Shown: positions 1-12,701 of the stretch, piece after piece
How positions within the stretch are numbered: the stretch's first letter is position 1
How the letters are laid out: every line of letters begins with the position of its first letter
Assembly (NCBI RefSeq): GCF_020379485.1
Contig: NC_063452.1
Span: 56,565,338-56,629,337 of the forward strand
Origin: Brassica napus
Taxonomy: Eukaryota > Streptophyta > Magnoliopsida > Brassicales > Brassicaceae
Direction of reading: 5' to 3'
DNA: 64,000 bases
Notes under the pieces: generated by a model
Databases searched by the model: none
What the model saw: the letters and a program-made list of their open reading frames with translations, nothing else
Told to the model about the DNA's origin: nothing
Translations under genes and position numbers: made by a program

Positions 1-470
1 TAATAGATCTGAGCGTTTTGGTAAGTTCTTATGTTTGATTTTTCTTCATTTGGTAACTTCTTGTTGTGTAAAGTTCTTACTTTTTTCCCAAACTAAAACT
101 CTCCAAACCCACTCTAATCTCTTTGACTTGAAAACACCAAACTTTATATGAATTTTCCAGTTTTGTCTCATGTCTTTCTTACTAATCTATCTTTTTTGCA
201 GGTTTTTAATTAGATGGTACTCATCTTCCACTAATTTAAAGGTAGATCTATTATTTTTAGATATGTATTTTTGTGTGTTCTGTAAAGGTAGATTTATCTA
301 ATCTTTCACTCATTTTTTCTGTTTTTAAGCCATTTGAACGTTTTTAGATATGCAGGTTTTTCAGATCTGGATTTAATATGCAGGTTTTTCAGATCTGGAA
401 GACTTCTGGGATGACTTACCTGTTAGTCGTCTGGAAGTCGTCTAGACTTCTTGGAAGTCTTCTTACAAAG

Positions 471-545
471 TCGTCTGGACTTCCTGTAAAGTCGTCTGGA
501 CTTCCTGTAAAGTCGTCTGGACTTCCTGTAAAGTCGTCTGGAAGT
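471..545 (+). repeat. 21-bp tandem repeat, about 3.5 copies
   Basis: A unit of 21 bases (gtcgtctggacttcctgtaa plus a) is repeated three to four times almost perfectly. The flanks from about 400 to 640 hold looser copies of gtcgtctgg/acttc. Because the unit is a multiple of three, an open frame across it reads as a 7-residue repeat, but nothing indicates translation. Confidence 0.85.
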
Positions 546-1285
546 CGTCTGAACTTCCTAAAAGTCTTCTGACAAAGTCGTCTGAACTTCCTGAAAGTCG
601 TCTGGACTTCTTAGAAGTCGTCTGGACTTCTTAAAAGTCGTGTGGTCTTGTCTACTCAAGTGGAATCCAAGCTTGTCTTTGTAGAGGAATGATCTATAAT
701 AGTTTTGTTTGTGGTCTGTTTTGTGAATTGCATGTCTACTCTTTTAGTTGTGAATTTTTTGTAAAATCAGTAATAATGTTTTCCAAGATGTATTAAATGT
801 GCTAACAATGTGTTTACACATTTACAAATCAATGAAATAATAGACTTCAGTAGCATTTTTCTTATCTTTGGATCTCTCATATGCAATAATAAACTCCAAT
901 GGTCTTTTTCTCATCTTAATAAACAAGAATGTTGGTAGCTTTATATTGATACAACATTTTAAGAAGCATTTTAACCCTTCTTCCAACTCATAACAATAGT
1001 CATCATTATTGTCTATAACAATAATACTTAAGAGATGGAAACAAACAATAGTAACTAGTCAAAGCATATCATATTTTATTATAAGTTTGCGTTGAAAAAC
1101 TTAGTCAAATTTAGTAAAACTAAGGGAGAGAACATATTTTGTAAATATGAGTTTTACATATCTTGAAGTTAATTATCACTTTTAAAAATACAAGTTATTC
1201 AAAAACTAACGTAGAAGACTTAAAAACTAGCGGAGAAGACGCGGACGACTTCAATCTAAGTTGTCCAGATGACTAAACTATACGC

Positions 1286-2045
1286 CGTCTGGTCAACGCA
1301 GAGGTTATTTTTGCAATTGACTTTGAAATCTGTTATTTCGGACGACTGAAAAATAAGTCGTCTACTATTGTTTGGCTAAAAAAAAACTCCAAAAAAGCTA
1401 GACGACTTACATTTCAGTCGTCATAGGTTAGTTTTGCATTTGACTAGATTATTTCAGAACTTTTACTTTTCTGGACGACTTACATTTCAGTCGTCTAGTG
1501 AAAATTAAAATAATAATATTTTTTTTAAAGTAGACGACTTACAGTTAAATCGTCATAGGTTAGTTTTGCAATTGAAAAAAAAAACTTCAAGATTTAATTA
1601 TATACAGACGACTTATAATTCAGTCGTCCACGAGACGACTGAAATGTAAGTTGTCCAGGATTTACGAGGTTTGACCAGAATCTCGGAAAAAAATCCTGGA
1701 CGACTGAATTATAAGTCGTCTGTGTATAATTAAATTTTGAAGTTTTTTTTTCTCAATTGCAAAACTAACCTATGACGACTTAACTGTAAGTCGTCTACTT
1801 TTAAAAAAATATTATTATTTTAATTTTCGCCAGACGACTGAAATGTAAGTCGTCTGGAGAAGTCAAACTTCTGAAATTATCCAGTCAAATGCAAAACTAA
1901 CCTATGACGACTGAAATGTAAGTCGTCTAGGTTCTTTGGAAATTTTTTTGAAACCAAACAAAAACAGACGACTTAACTTTCAGTCGTCTCAGGTTACAGA
2001 TTTCAAAGTCAATTGCAAAAATAACCTCTGCGTTGACCAGACGAC
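1286..2045. repeat. Large fold-back (inverted repeat), arms about 350 bp
   Basis: The left arm (about 1286-1632) and right arm (about 1697-2045) are reverse complements over almost their whole length, separated by about 64 bases. The outer ends pair as tggtcaacgcagaggtt at 1290 with aacctctgcgttgacca ending near 2039. The inner ends pair as cagacgacttataattcagt near 1607 with its complement near 1705. Mismatches and small indels occur at poly-A/T tracts. The arrangement fits a fold-back transposon or an inverted duplication inside the GACGACTT element. Confidence 0.85.
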
Positions 2046-2610
2046 TTCCAGGTAAGTTGTCTACAGCCAGACGACTTCCCAAGTATGTCGTCTGGCGAAC
2101 AGATCTGGAAAAAAACTCGATGTCATACCTTAAATTGGTGAGATAAGTTCCTTAGCATACATAAGGCTTCTCCAAGCACACAGAATCACAAACGAAGGTA
2201 ACCCACCCAGAATCGTTAGCTTCTATGACTCTATGAACCATAAAAAATTTAGAATCAAAATCTTGGGTTTTTTTAGCTCATTGTGGAGAGAAAGTGAGAG
2301 ATATGTTGTGTTTAGTTCACAAGAATGGAAAAAGAAGAAGGGTAAATCGATTTTGGGAGCATTAAGAGCTTCAAATTGGTTGTTCATGGTGGTTGTGGTA
2401 TTGATGACAATGACAATCTTGTAATTATTTGAAGATGATAAGGGTGAGAGAGTAAAAATGTCATTTTCGAAAAAAAAAGAAAAAAAAAATTGATGGCATT
2501 TTCGTAAATTATATGAACTTGTGGGGTGAATAAGGCAAAACCAATTTTCAAAAAAAAGGAGGTTAGTTTTGTGTTTGACTTTAAGTTATAGGTCAATTCA
2601 GCAAAAATCC

Positions 2611-3749
2611 TTTTAGTTATTTGGCAATTTTGCTTACAAAATTTATTATTGATATTTTTTTGAAAGAAATAGCTTCCATTTTGAAATCATATTTTGTTAG
2701 ATTCATATGTAATGAAAAGTGCTTTAGATTCATATTATTTTTATTATTTTAAAATCTTGTATTCTTTAAGGTTTTTTTTGTTAGTTGATTTTATGTTGGT
2801 CTTTCAAAGGTTTACTTTATATATCAAATTGATTCCTTTAATAATTTTGCATTTTCACTAAATTGAATAGTAGTTTCCGTTTTATTTTGAAATAAACATT
2901 TTTTAATAATCTTGAAATTTTTAAAATAATAATTAAAATGGTAATTTGACATATTTTGGTGCTTTAAAATAATATGTGGATAATCTCAATGATTTATTGC
3001 ATAAAATTACATATAGTACATATTTTTGTTGAATATTTTCAGCAGTATATAACCTAAACTTTGTAAATCATGTGTTTTAGATTTATATAGTTATAATTGT
3101 TTGAAAGTATTGCATTTTTAAATTAACTATTATATTTTTTTGTTATTTTTATGTTAATTTTCGAAACTTTATTTTATATAGTATAGATTTGTACATGATG
3201 TTTTTAACTTTGTAAGTTTAACTTATTTGATAATTATTTATATTTTATTTTGAAATAAAAAATTTCGTAATATTAACATTTTTAGAAATACCAAATTGAA
3301 AAACGATTTGGTATATTTTTGGTGCTTTAAAATAATATGTGAACATTTTCAATGATTTATAATATCAATTTATATATAGTATATGTTAGTTTGAATATTT
3401 TCAATAGTATATAACCTAAACTTTGAAAATCATGAGTTTAAATTTAGATTTATATAGTTATACTTGTTTGAAAGTCTTGTATTTTTAAATTAATTATTCT
3501 TCGTTATTTATTTTTTAATTTTTGAAAAATATTAAACATTATGTTAACTTAATATAGTATTTATATTTTTGTAAATTTTCCTTATTCGATATTGATTTAT
3601 ATTTTGGTATGAAATAAACATTTTTTGGTAATATTAACATTTTTAAAAATAGTAAACTTAAATTATAATTTGTCATACTACGATTGGTCGTTTAAATCCT
3701 ACGTGGACGTTCTCTATGGCTTATAGCCTCAACTTATATATATTATAGA
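2611..3749 (-). mobile_element. Helitron copy A, 5'-terminal part only
   Basis: This 1.14 kb segment is nearly identical to 6969-8110, the 5'-terminal part of Helitron copy B, in the same orientation. On the minus strand it begins with the Helitron-type 5' terminus TCTATAATATATATAAG at 3749. It directly abuts the CTAG 3' end of copy B with no base in between. Identity stops at 2611, so the copy lacks its 3' part. No coding capacity is visible. Confidence 0.7.
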
Positions 3750-4619
3750 CTAGATTTTTTACTCGCGCTACTCTTTTAATAATTTAATTTAATTTTGCAA
3801 TATTTTTTAAGAAAAAGATGAATTTCGTAAAAAAAATTTTTATTAATATTATTAAAATATTATTTGATTTCCTATTTACATTGTTTTTATAAATTTGTTA
3901 TTTTTGAACTTAGCTATTTATTTGTTTGTATTATAAAAGTAAAATTACTGTTACTAAAGTATTTATAGTTTCTTATAAGTACATAATTTTAATATCACAT
4001 AGATTTCTCAGTACATATACACTACTATACTATGCTATACACTACTATGAATACTTTATTAATAATTAGTTTTATTTTTTAATAATATTAAGATAATATA
4101 ATAGAAAATTGTTTTATATACATTTTTCTACGAAATTTATTTAAAGTGTGCTTTATTATTTTTCATAGTTAAGTTTTTATACAATTTTACCATTTAAATA
4201 ACTAATATTTAGATATCAGTTTGTTTGTATACGTAAATGTATAAATGTATTTATAAACATGTGTATATTGTTTCTTAATAAAAAAATTAAAAGCGTCATA
4301 TAGATTGTTCCATGCTTATTAACTAATACAACACTGTTATAAATATTTTATTATAATTTTATATGTATTTCTATTTGAATGACATAAAAGACTAATCCTT
4401 ATGCAATATATCTAACTTTTTTGTATTTACCAAATTTTTAGAATGAATGTATTATTATATACTTATTTTATGCATATTTGTATTTAAAATACTCTTATTT
4501 AATTCTTTTAAATGCATATCTAATAGTTTTAAATGTATATTTAGGTCTAAATCATAATAAATATTTTGATGAAATTTAAATAATAGTAACTATCTGTTTG
4601 TTAGATATAAGAAAAGGAG

Positions 4620-4667
<48 letters not shown>

Positions 4668-7600
4668 GCTTATATTAAGTAATATTTTATTTATTAAAAT
4701 AAAAAATAAAAATCTAAAAAAATTAAATATATCGCCTACTCGATATAGTTACAATATAAATTAGTGGTGGGATTATGATGTTTTAGCGGTTCACAAAATG
4801 TTTTCCCCGATTGGGAAGTTACTTTTCTCGGAAAAGGGTTACCATGTACTTCGATTTATTATTATTAGTGACCTAATTTAAAAAAAAAATATTTTAGATA
4901 ATAAAAAAATTTCGGTATGTTTCATAAACACATGTTTGGTTAGTTAAATGAATATTTGGATTATGACTTTTTAATAACAATTGTCTCAAAAATTATTAAA
5001 AACTAAATGTTGATGAGTAAATAACTATGTTAATTTATTTAATTGATAAAAGGCAATTCAAAAGCATATAAACAAACTGTTTAATTAACAATATGTGTAT
5101 TAATTGTGGATTATTCTTACCACATTTTATTTTTAATAGAACTTTGTAAGCTTATTATAAGCCAAACTGAATTGGTCCGGTAAGAAAAAAACGAAAATTG
5201 ACCAATGTTTTTAAGAACCTTTTATAATTTATTATAAAATTAGATGATTTTGTAGCCAACACCAATATAAAAATACTAAAATTTTATTTTTTACTTATTT
5301 GATTAGGTTAATTATTTTAATATTAATTATATATTTTATTTTTATTTATATACTATTTTATGTTTTGACATACTTTATGAATTTTTTAAATAAATTTTAG
5401 TGTTATGTTTTAAGATAGTTAGCATATATATCAAGTTAGTTAATTTTAGTTTATATTTTGAAATTAATTTATAGATTTACTTTAGAAATATTAAGATTTA
5501 TAAAAATATTAAACAATGATACTGATTTGGAATATTTTTCGTATTTTTATTTATATATGAATATTTTTAATAGTATATAGCCCTTATCGTAATATTGGTT
5601 GTAGACATAATTTGTTTTTTCTTGTTGAACTCTTTTTATGTTAAGTTTTCAAGAATTTGGTATAAATACCAATATAATTTTTAAGATAATTAATACATTA
5701 GTCAATTTATCATTTTTTTAATTTTGTATTTATTTTTATTTTACTTTCACATACATGATTATTAGAACATTTTTTTATGTTGATTTCTTTTTTAAAATGT
5801 TATTTTTGTTCGATAAAATTTTATTTTTAATTTTCAAATATTTAGTTTAAAAATAAAGTTAATTATTTCTGGCAAAAAAAATTAAACTTATTTAATTTTA
5901 TTTTGAGAGAAATAAAATATCTGAAATTTTATATTTAAAAATATCAAATTAACATTTTGAGAATACATATTATTAATAATAATTTTAGCTTCTATGTGAC
6001 CACTTTAAATAACATATAGCCTCAATTTTAAAATCATATGTGCTTTAGATTCATATTTTCATAATTATTTCAAATTTTTTTATTTTTTAATATTATATTT
6101 TGTACGTAAAATTTATGTTATTCTTCCAAATATTTAGTTTATATATCAATATGATTCCTTTAATGATTTTGGCTTTTTTTTTAAATTTTACATTGATCAT
6201 GAAAGAAACAATTTTTGAAAGTTCTATAAGTAATATATAAAATGGTGATTAACATATTTTTCTTGGTGGTTCAAGATAATATATGGATATTCTCAATAAT
6301 TTACGGCATCAAATTATATATAGTATATGTTATTTGTGAATATTTTCAGTTATTTCTGTTGGTTTAAAGCATATAGTCCATATCATATTAAAGGTTACAT
6401 ACATAATTATATTTTTATTAATAATATGCGATCAATACCAATTCCTATAAGGTACGTGAACAATCTCTTATTATATTAAGTTTTCAATAATTAGCTACAA
6501 ATATCAATCTAACTGTAAAGATAAGTTTTACAAATTTTAATTTATCTTTTTATAGTTTTGTGCTGATTTTTATTTATTTTTACATACGTGATTATTTATA
6601 AATATGTTTTTTTAAACTTTGTTTCTTTTTGAATATTTTTATTTTTTTTAATTTTTTGTTTAATTTCAAATATATAATTATTTTGTATATCAAGTTAATT
6701 ATCTTTAATAATATTTTTATTTACTTTATCAAATTAAGATGCTGACTTTTATATTATTGTAATGATATTTTTAAATTCTATGTGAACACTTAAATAATAT
6801 ATATCCTCAATTTTGAAATCATATGTTATTTAGATTCATATGTAATGAAAAAGTGATTTAGATTTACATTGTATTTATTATTTGAAATCCTTATATTTTT
6901 AAGATTATTTTTGTTACTTAATTTTATGCTGATCTTCCAAACATTTATTTCTTATAATAAACTGATTATTTTAGTTATTTGGCAATTTTGCTTACAAAAT
7001 TTATTATTGATATTTTTTTGAAAGAAATAGCTTCCATTTTGAAATCATATTTTGTTAGATTCATATGTAATGAAAAGTGATTTAGATTCATATTGTTTTT
7101 ATTATTTTAAAATCTTGTATTCTTTAAGATTTTTTTTGTTAGTTGATTTTATGTTGGTCTTTCAAAAGTTTACTTTATATATCAAATTGATTCCTTTAAT
7201 AATTTTGCATTTTCACTAAATTAAATAGTAGTTTCTTTTTTATTTTGAAATAAACATTTTTTGAAAATCTTGAAATTTTTAAAATAATAATTAAAATGGT
7301 AATTTGACATATTTTGGTGCTTTAAAATAATATGTGGATATTCTCAATGATTTATTGCATAAAATTACATATAGTACATATTTTTGTTGAATATTTTCAG
7401 CAGTATATAACCTAAATTTTGTAAATCATGTGTTTTAGATTTATATAGTTATAATTGTTTGAAAGTATTGCATTTTTAAATTAACTATTATATTTGTTTG
7501 TTATTTTTATGTTAATTTTCGAAACTTTATTTTATATAGTATAGATTTGTACATGATGTTTTTAACTTTGTAAGTTTAACTTATTTGATAATTATTTATA

Positions 7601-8110
7601 TTTTATTTTGAAATAAAAAATTTCGTAATATTAACATTTTTAGAAATACCAAATTGAAAAACGATTTGGTATATTTTTGGTGATTTAAAATAATATGTGA
7701 ACATTGTCAATGATTTATAATATCAACTTATATATAGTATATGTTAGTTTGAATATTTTCAATAGTATATAACCTAAACTTTGAAAATCATGAGTTTAAA
7801 TTTAGATTTATATAGTTATACTTGTGTGAAAGTCTTGTATTTTTAAATTTATTATTATTTTCGTTATTCATTTTTTAATTTTTGAAAAATATTAAACATT
7901 ATGTTAACTTAATATAGTATTTATATTTTTGTAAATTTACCTTATTCGATATTGATTTATATTTTAGTTTGAAATAAACATTTTTTTGGTAATATTAACA
8001 TTTTTAAAAATAGTAAAATTAAATAATAATTTGTCATACTACGATTGGTCGTTTAAATCATACGTGGACGTTCTCGATGGCTTATAGCCTCAAATTTTAT
8101 ATAGTATAGA
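3750..8110 (-). mobile_element. Non-autonomous Helitron copy B
   Basis: On the minus strand the element starts TCTATACTATATAAAA at 8110, preceded by A, and ends CTAG at 3750. Both are typical crucifer Helitron termini. A GC-rich GCGCGAGT arm lies just inside the 3' end, but its partner arm is degraded, so the usual 3' hairpin is weak. The 4.36 kb interior is extremely AT-rich, has an (AT)n tract near 4625-4660 and several diverged internal repeats, and contains no Rep/helicase reading frame. It must have been moved in trans by another element. Confidence 0.7.
4622..4661. repeat. (AT)n microsatellite
   Basis: An uninterrupted run of about 20 AT dinucleotides inside Helitron copy B. Confidence 0.95.
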
Positions 8111-8382
8111 TTCGAATTTGTTTTTTTTTTTTTTTTTTTAATTTTGTATCATGTACGGGGAAAATCGAAGGTTGAAGAAAATAAAATATCTTTTAAAAAT
8201 CTAGGATCACTACAAAGTAGCAACAGTTAACGATATAATAACATCCACGTGTCACCTTTTCATTTCCCAACATCACTACTCTCTAAGATGATTTTCACTC
8301 GTATAACCCCTCCCGTCTGCTTCGTCGCCATCTCCCTCTCTGTTACAAAGGCGTTAAGTAGAGAAAAGTTCTCCAAACTCCC

Positions 8383-10604
8383 ATGGAAGCTAAAACCATG
8401 GCAATGTCTCTCGCTAGTAACCGCTCGTTGATCTTCCCGACTTATCCTCGCTCTTCCTTCGTTCCTACTTCTCGTTTCTCCCGCCTCCCGCTGAAGCGTG
8501 CTTGTATAGGCGTCGATGGCTTCCGTGGATCGGCTCTGACTCGGTGGAATCCGATTGTTTCGAATCGCCGACGACTCGTCCCTGTTCGTGCAACTAACTC
8601 GGAAGTGAGGTTTCAAATTGAATCTTAAGCTCACTCGAATGGCTCTGTAGAGTCTTCTAACATCAATCGCTAATTTTTTTTATTTGACTTTGGGGGGGGG
8701 TTTATTCTCTAAAAGGGATCTCTAGGTTTAGAGAAGGTTAAGGAATACGAAGAATGGGATTCATGGACGGCCAAGTTCTCCGGCGGAGCGAATATTCCGT
8801 TTCTGATGCTGCAATTGCCGCAGATCATCCTCAATGCTCAGAATCTTATGGCGGGAAACAACACCGCACTTTCGGCTGTCCCATGGCTGGTAAAAACTCT
8901 TTGATACACAACTTATGTTGGATAGAATGTGAAAGTGAACGTTTTTGATGGAATACAGGGGATGTTGACTGGTTTGTTAGGAAACCTTTCGTTGCTTTCT
9001 TATTTCGCAAAGAAGAGAGAAAAAGAAGCTGCTATTGTGCAAACACTCGGAGTCATCTCCACTCACGTTGTCCTTTCCCAGCTCACCGTGGCTGGAGCTA
9101 TGCCTTTGCCGTTTTTTGTTGCTGCTTCAGCTGTTGTTACCCTTGGTATTATATTGAACGCTTTGTTCTATTTTGGTAAGCTTAGTACGACTCTGTGGCG
9201 ACTGTGGGAAGATTTTATCACTGTTGGTGGACTCTGTGTTCTACCTCAAGTGAGTTTATTTACCCCTTTACCTCAAGTTTTGGTTTTTTGCAATAGAGGC
9301 ATTAGAGCAGACACATATACTGTTGTTTCGACAGTGAAATTCTGAACTTTGAAATCGCAGGTCATGTGGTCTACTTTTGTCCCTCTTGTACCAAACAGTA
9401 TCTTGCCTGGGACAACTGCTTTTGTTATTGCTGTAGCCGCTGTGTTTATGGTAAGCTTTCAAGTACTTCCGCTTTATCTTTCTCCTCATAGACTGCCTAC
9501 ACATTCTTCAGGGTTCACTCTACTCTCTTGGATATTATTTTCGAAGCCTACTTACAAAGAAGTCATTTTTTTAAAAATCTTTTTGCTGAATTTTCGGACT
9601 TAATAAGCAAAAAAAAAAAAAACATATGGGAGTTTTCAGTTATAGAAAGGGGGGGAAATGGTGACCTCGGCACTGTAAATTGAGTTGCTAGATGTTGTTT
9701 ATATAGGTCTGTGTTTGGACTCTCTGACCTATTTAGTCCCAGTTTCACAGATCTTTTACAACAACTATTAAGATATGTAGTAATCTTCCTTTTATCTTAA
9801 CTTTCTTCTGGTAAGAATGCAGGCTCGAACCGGCAAACTCTCAGAGGAAGGTGTTAAATTTGTCGAGTCTTTATCTGGATGGACAGCGACACTTATGTTC
9901 ATGTGGATGCCAGTTTCCCAAATGGTATAACAGCGAGTCTTACTTCTCCTGTTCCTTGAACGTTCTCCCAACTACTGGATATCTGATGTTCATCTATATT
10001 TCAGTGGACAAATTTCCTAAGTCCAGACAACATAAAAGGCTTATCGCCAATCACAATGTTGCTTTCGATGATGGGGAACGGGCTTATGCTTCCAAGAGCA
10101 TTATTTATCCGTGATTTGATGTGGTAAAAGCTAAGCTTCAGTTTAACACTATTTTCACTCATAGTAACAAGCAATTTGATATCCACCTTTGCTGTGATGT
10201 AGGTTTACTGGTTCAATATGGGCAACTCTCTTTTATGGATATGGAAACATTCTGTGCTTATACCTGTAAGAATCCTCGCACACCTCTCTTGAAGCTAGAA
10301 TGTTTTGTTTCACGATTACATAAGCTTATCAGTAACATCCGGGATTATCAAAATGCAGGTCTAACTGCACGAGCAAGTCATTTTTTGCAGCATCCACAAT
10401 TGGTTTGATCTCATGGATAGGTTCATAACACTCAAAGAAACTATCTTACATCATCATCATCCTTTGTTTTCAACATATGTCTGAAAATACTTTGATTGTT
10501 TTGATCGTGTGTAAAAAACAGGACTTGCTTTATGGAGAGATTCAGCAGCCCATGGTCACAGCTCTCCGTTTAGATCATTGAAGGAGTTGGTGTTTGGGTC
10601 ATAA
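8383..10604 (+). CDS. MEX1: Maltose excess protein 1 (plastid maltose transporter)
   Basis: Nine exons: 8383-8604, 8716-8889, 8959-9249, 9361-9450, 9823-9924, 10005-10123, 10203-10265, 10359-10420 and 10522-10604. They join in frame with GT-AG borders to about 401 residues. MEX1 exports maltose from starch breakdown across the inner chloroplast envelope. Exon 1 encodes a Ser/Arg-rich, acid-poor transit peptide. The body has the family's multiple hydrophobic helices and conserved stretches such as EWDSWTAKFSGGANIPFL, PWLGMLTGLLGNLSLLSY and GTTAF, ending SPFRSLKELVFGS. The exon 1-2 junction (NSE/GSLGLEK) appears shorter than the Arabidopsis protein as I remember it. No defect is seen, so the gene is probably functional. 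Its neighbours match the At5g17520 position. Confidence 0.95.
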
Positions 10605-11034
10605 CTCAATAGAAGCTTAAACACCGTTGGTTTGCTTCAAGCAAGTACACAGAGGGAGGATTACTTGATTGTATCAAGGAGACCAAGCCATGTATTTTAT
10701 TTATGTTATTTGTATTTGTCCCAAGCTCCTATATAAAACGCATATTTAGTGCCACTTCATTACTTAAGCTTAATCACACTAAACCATATAAATTTGTTAA
10801 TTCCTCCCTACTCCTACGATATTTTATGTTATGAAGAATAAAAACTCGTGAAATCTGGTCATTCATCTTGATTATCGATTAGTTTAAAACTGAGTAATTG
10901 AGCTAAAACTATTGGGCTTTTAGAGCCCGTATAAGGCCCATGTTTCTTTCTCCTGCCCCTAAACCACACCATGACTCGCACGACTTTCCCGAAATAACCT
11001 AGAGATCCGGAAAGAACGGAGGAAAGAAGGAAAG

Positions 11035-11360
11035 ATGGAGGAGACGAAGCCATTGGCAGGGAATCATCCCCAGCAGCAGCAGCAGCAGCAACAACAACAA
11101 CAGCAGCTTCTCTACCAACATCAATTACAACAGAGACAGCAGCAGATGCTTCTCTTACAGCAGTTGCAGAAACAGCAACAACAACAAGCCGCCATGTCTA
11201 GGTTCCCCTCCAACATCGACGTCCATCTCCGCCCCCCAGGCTCAATCCAGACTCGGCCAATTGTTCCGCCTCAGCAGAACCCTAATCCCAACCCTAGCTT
11301 GGGACAGCCTACACCGAATCTCCAGCAGCAGCAGCAGGTTGTAGCGAGTCAGCAGATGCT

Positions 11361-11391
<31 letters not shown>

Positions 11392-12701
11392 AAATTGATG
11401 CGTCCGTTGAATCACATCGAGCTTCAATTCGCTTATCAGGACGCTTGGCGTGTCTGCCACCCTGATCTCAAACGACCTTTCTCTTCTCTCGAAGACGCTT
11501 GCGAAAGGTTAGTTCTAAATTATCGAATTACTTACATTTCTTTGTAAATTTATTTCCTTTTATAGAAATCCACCAAAGAGATTCTCGCCCGTTCAATCTT
11601 TGCAATCTCTGGTGTAGTCAAAATTACTTATTGATATATGGCTGTCTGATCTGTGATATGAAAACAGTGATCTGTTAATGACTTACTTACTGACCCTTGT
11701 CGGAAAGTCTGCAACTTGTATGTTGTTAGCCTTTTAGTTAATTTCTTTACTTTTTTTTATTGATATTGTCCTTGTTAGATCCAATACTCTTTCTGAGTTT
11801 AATGTGGTGGTATCTCTGCATGGTCGTGGCATTGTTTTGTGGTTGATTTAGGATTACAAAAACTTAATGATTTTTTCCCTTTTTTTAGTATAACCACCTG
11901 ATTCTCTGATACTAATAATTATTCCTTGACATTTATATTTTGTGCTAAAAAAAAGTTTGCAACTTTCAATTGGCATATTATTTTTGGGGGTTTTTATATA
12001 GATTTGTTTGCCTTGAATTTGATTGAACGTTTCTGTATTTGGGTTGTTTCTTATCATACCTCTTATGCAGGTTACTGCCTTATCATGTTGTAGCAGATTA
12101 CGAAGCAGAAGAGGACGATAGAATCCTCGATTCAGACCCAACAGGCCAAGCCCTTTCCCGCTCTCAGCAGTGGGACAACAACATCGCCGCTAAAGTCGCT
12201 GAGTTCACTGCAACCTTTGAGAAACAAGCCCTAGCTTTCAACATAATCACTCGAAAGCGAGCCATGGGAGAGTTCAGATCCGAGGAGAGGCTTATGGTGG
12301 AGCAAGCTCTGCTGCAAGAAGAGAGAAAGGCGTTGCTGGAGCTTAAAGCAGAGATGGACAGAGAGAAGGCTGGCAGGGAGGCTCAGGAGGCTAAGCTGCG
12401 GATGGCCGCGTTGGCTCAGGCTGGGCAGTCGCAGTCCCACGCCGAGATAATGGCTCGTAACCCGTTGAGGGCTAACGCGGTTGGGAATCAGGGTGGGAGT
12501 ATTCAGCTGAGTCACGAGATGGGAGAGCAAGGACGTGGCATGAACCCTGATGAGATGATGAATGGGTGGGGAAACAATAGTCAGAGAGAGGAGAAGGAGC
12601 CTTCGGAAGATTTCTTGAATGATGAGGAGAATGAGAACGGAGAGACTGGTGAACAGGAGAACTGGCGTGAAGCAGGGGAGTTCGATTTGAACAGCCGCTA
12701 A
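11035..12701 (+). CDS. BRIP2: Glutamine-rich GLTSCR1/BICRA-type SWI/SNF subunit (BRIP2-like)
   Basis: Two exons, 11035-11507 and 12071-12701, join across a GT-AG intron within an Arg codon to give 367 residues. The N-terminal half is a CAG/CAA-encoded polyglutamine region with three long Q runs. The conserved core (about residues 120-200) carries FAYQDAWRVCHPDLKRPF, then EDACERLLPYHV, the signature of the GLTSCR1 domain. A Glu/Lys/Arg-rich coiled coil (about 210-270) and an acidic tail follow. The Arabidopsis homologue is, as I recall, BRIP2, a BRAHMA-interacting core subunit of plant SWI/SNF complexes; its paralogue is BRIP1. The Q-tracts make it prone to length polymorphism. The frame is intact. 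Confidence 0.88.

Larger units (their letters stand above)
1..2610. repeat. GACGACTT-rich interspersed element region
   Basis: Most of this segment is studded with the motif GACGACTT and its complement AAGTCGTC, a repeat style I associate with high-copy Brassica elements. It contains a 21-bp tandem array near 471-545 and a long fold-back at 1286-2045. A 63-codon open frame at 2233-2424 has a hydrophobic end but resembles no family I know, and I treat it as incidental. The right limit is set where the next repeat (Helitron DNA) starts at 2611. I could not identify terminal inverted repeats or a target duplication, so the class of the element is unassigned. Confidence 0.6.

Noticed and set aside
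2233..2424. 63-codon open frame in the GACGACTT region
   Set aside because: No family features, within repetitive DNA, Lys- and Trp-rich composition as expected by chance.
2611..8110. Direct repeats of 1.14 kb as LTRs of a retrotransposon
   Set aside because: The ends lack TG...CA, there is no primer-binding site or gag/pol coding, and Helitron termini explain the boundaries better.
8260..8634. 124-codon minus-strand frame opposite MEX1 exon 1
   Set aside because: It is the antisense shadow of the transit-peptide exon.
11242..11460. Leu-rich minus-strand frame
   Set aside because: It is the complement of the CAG-encoded polyglutamine tract of BRIP2.
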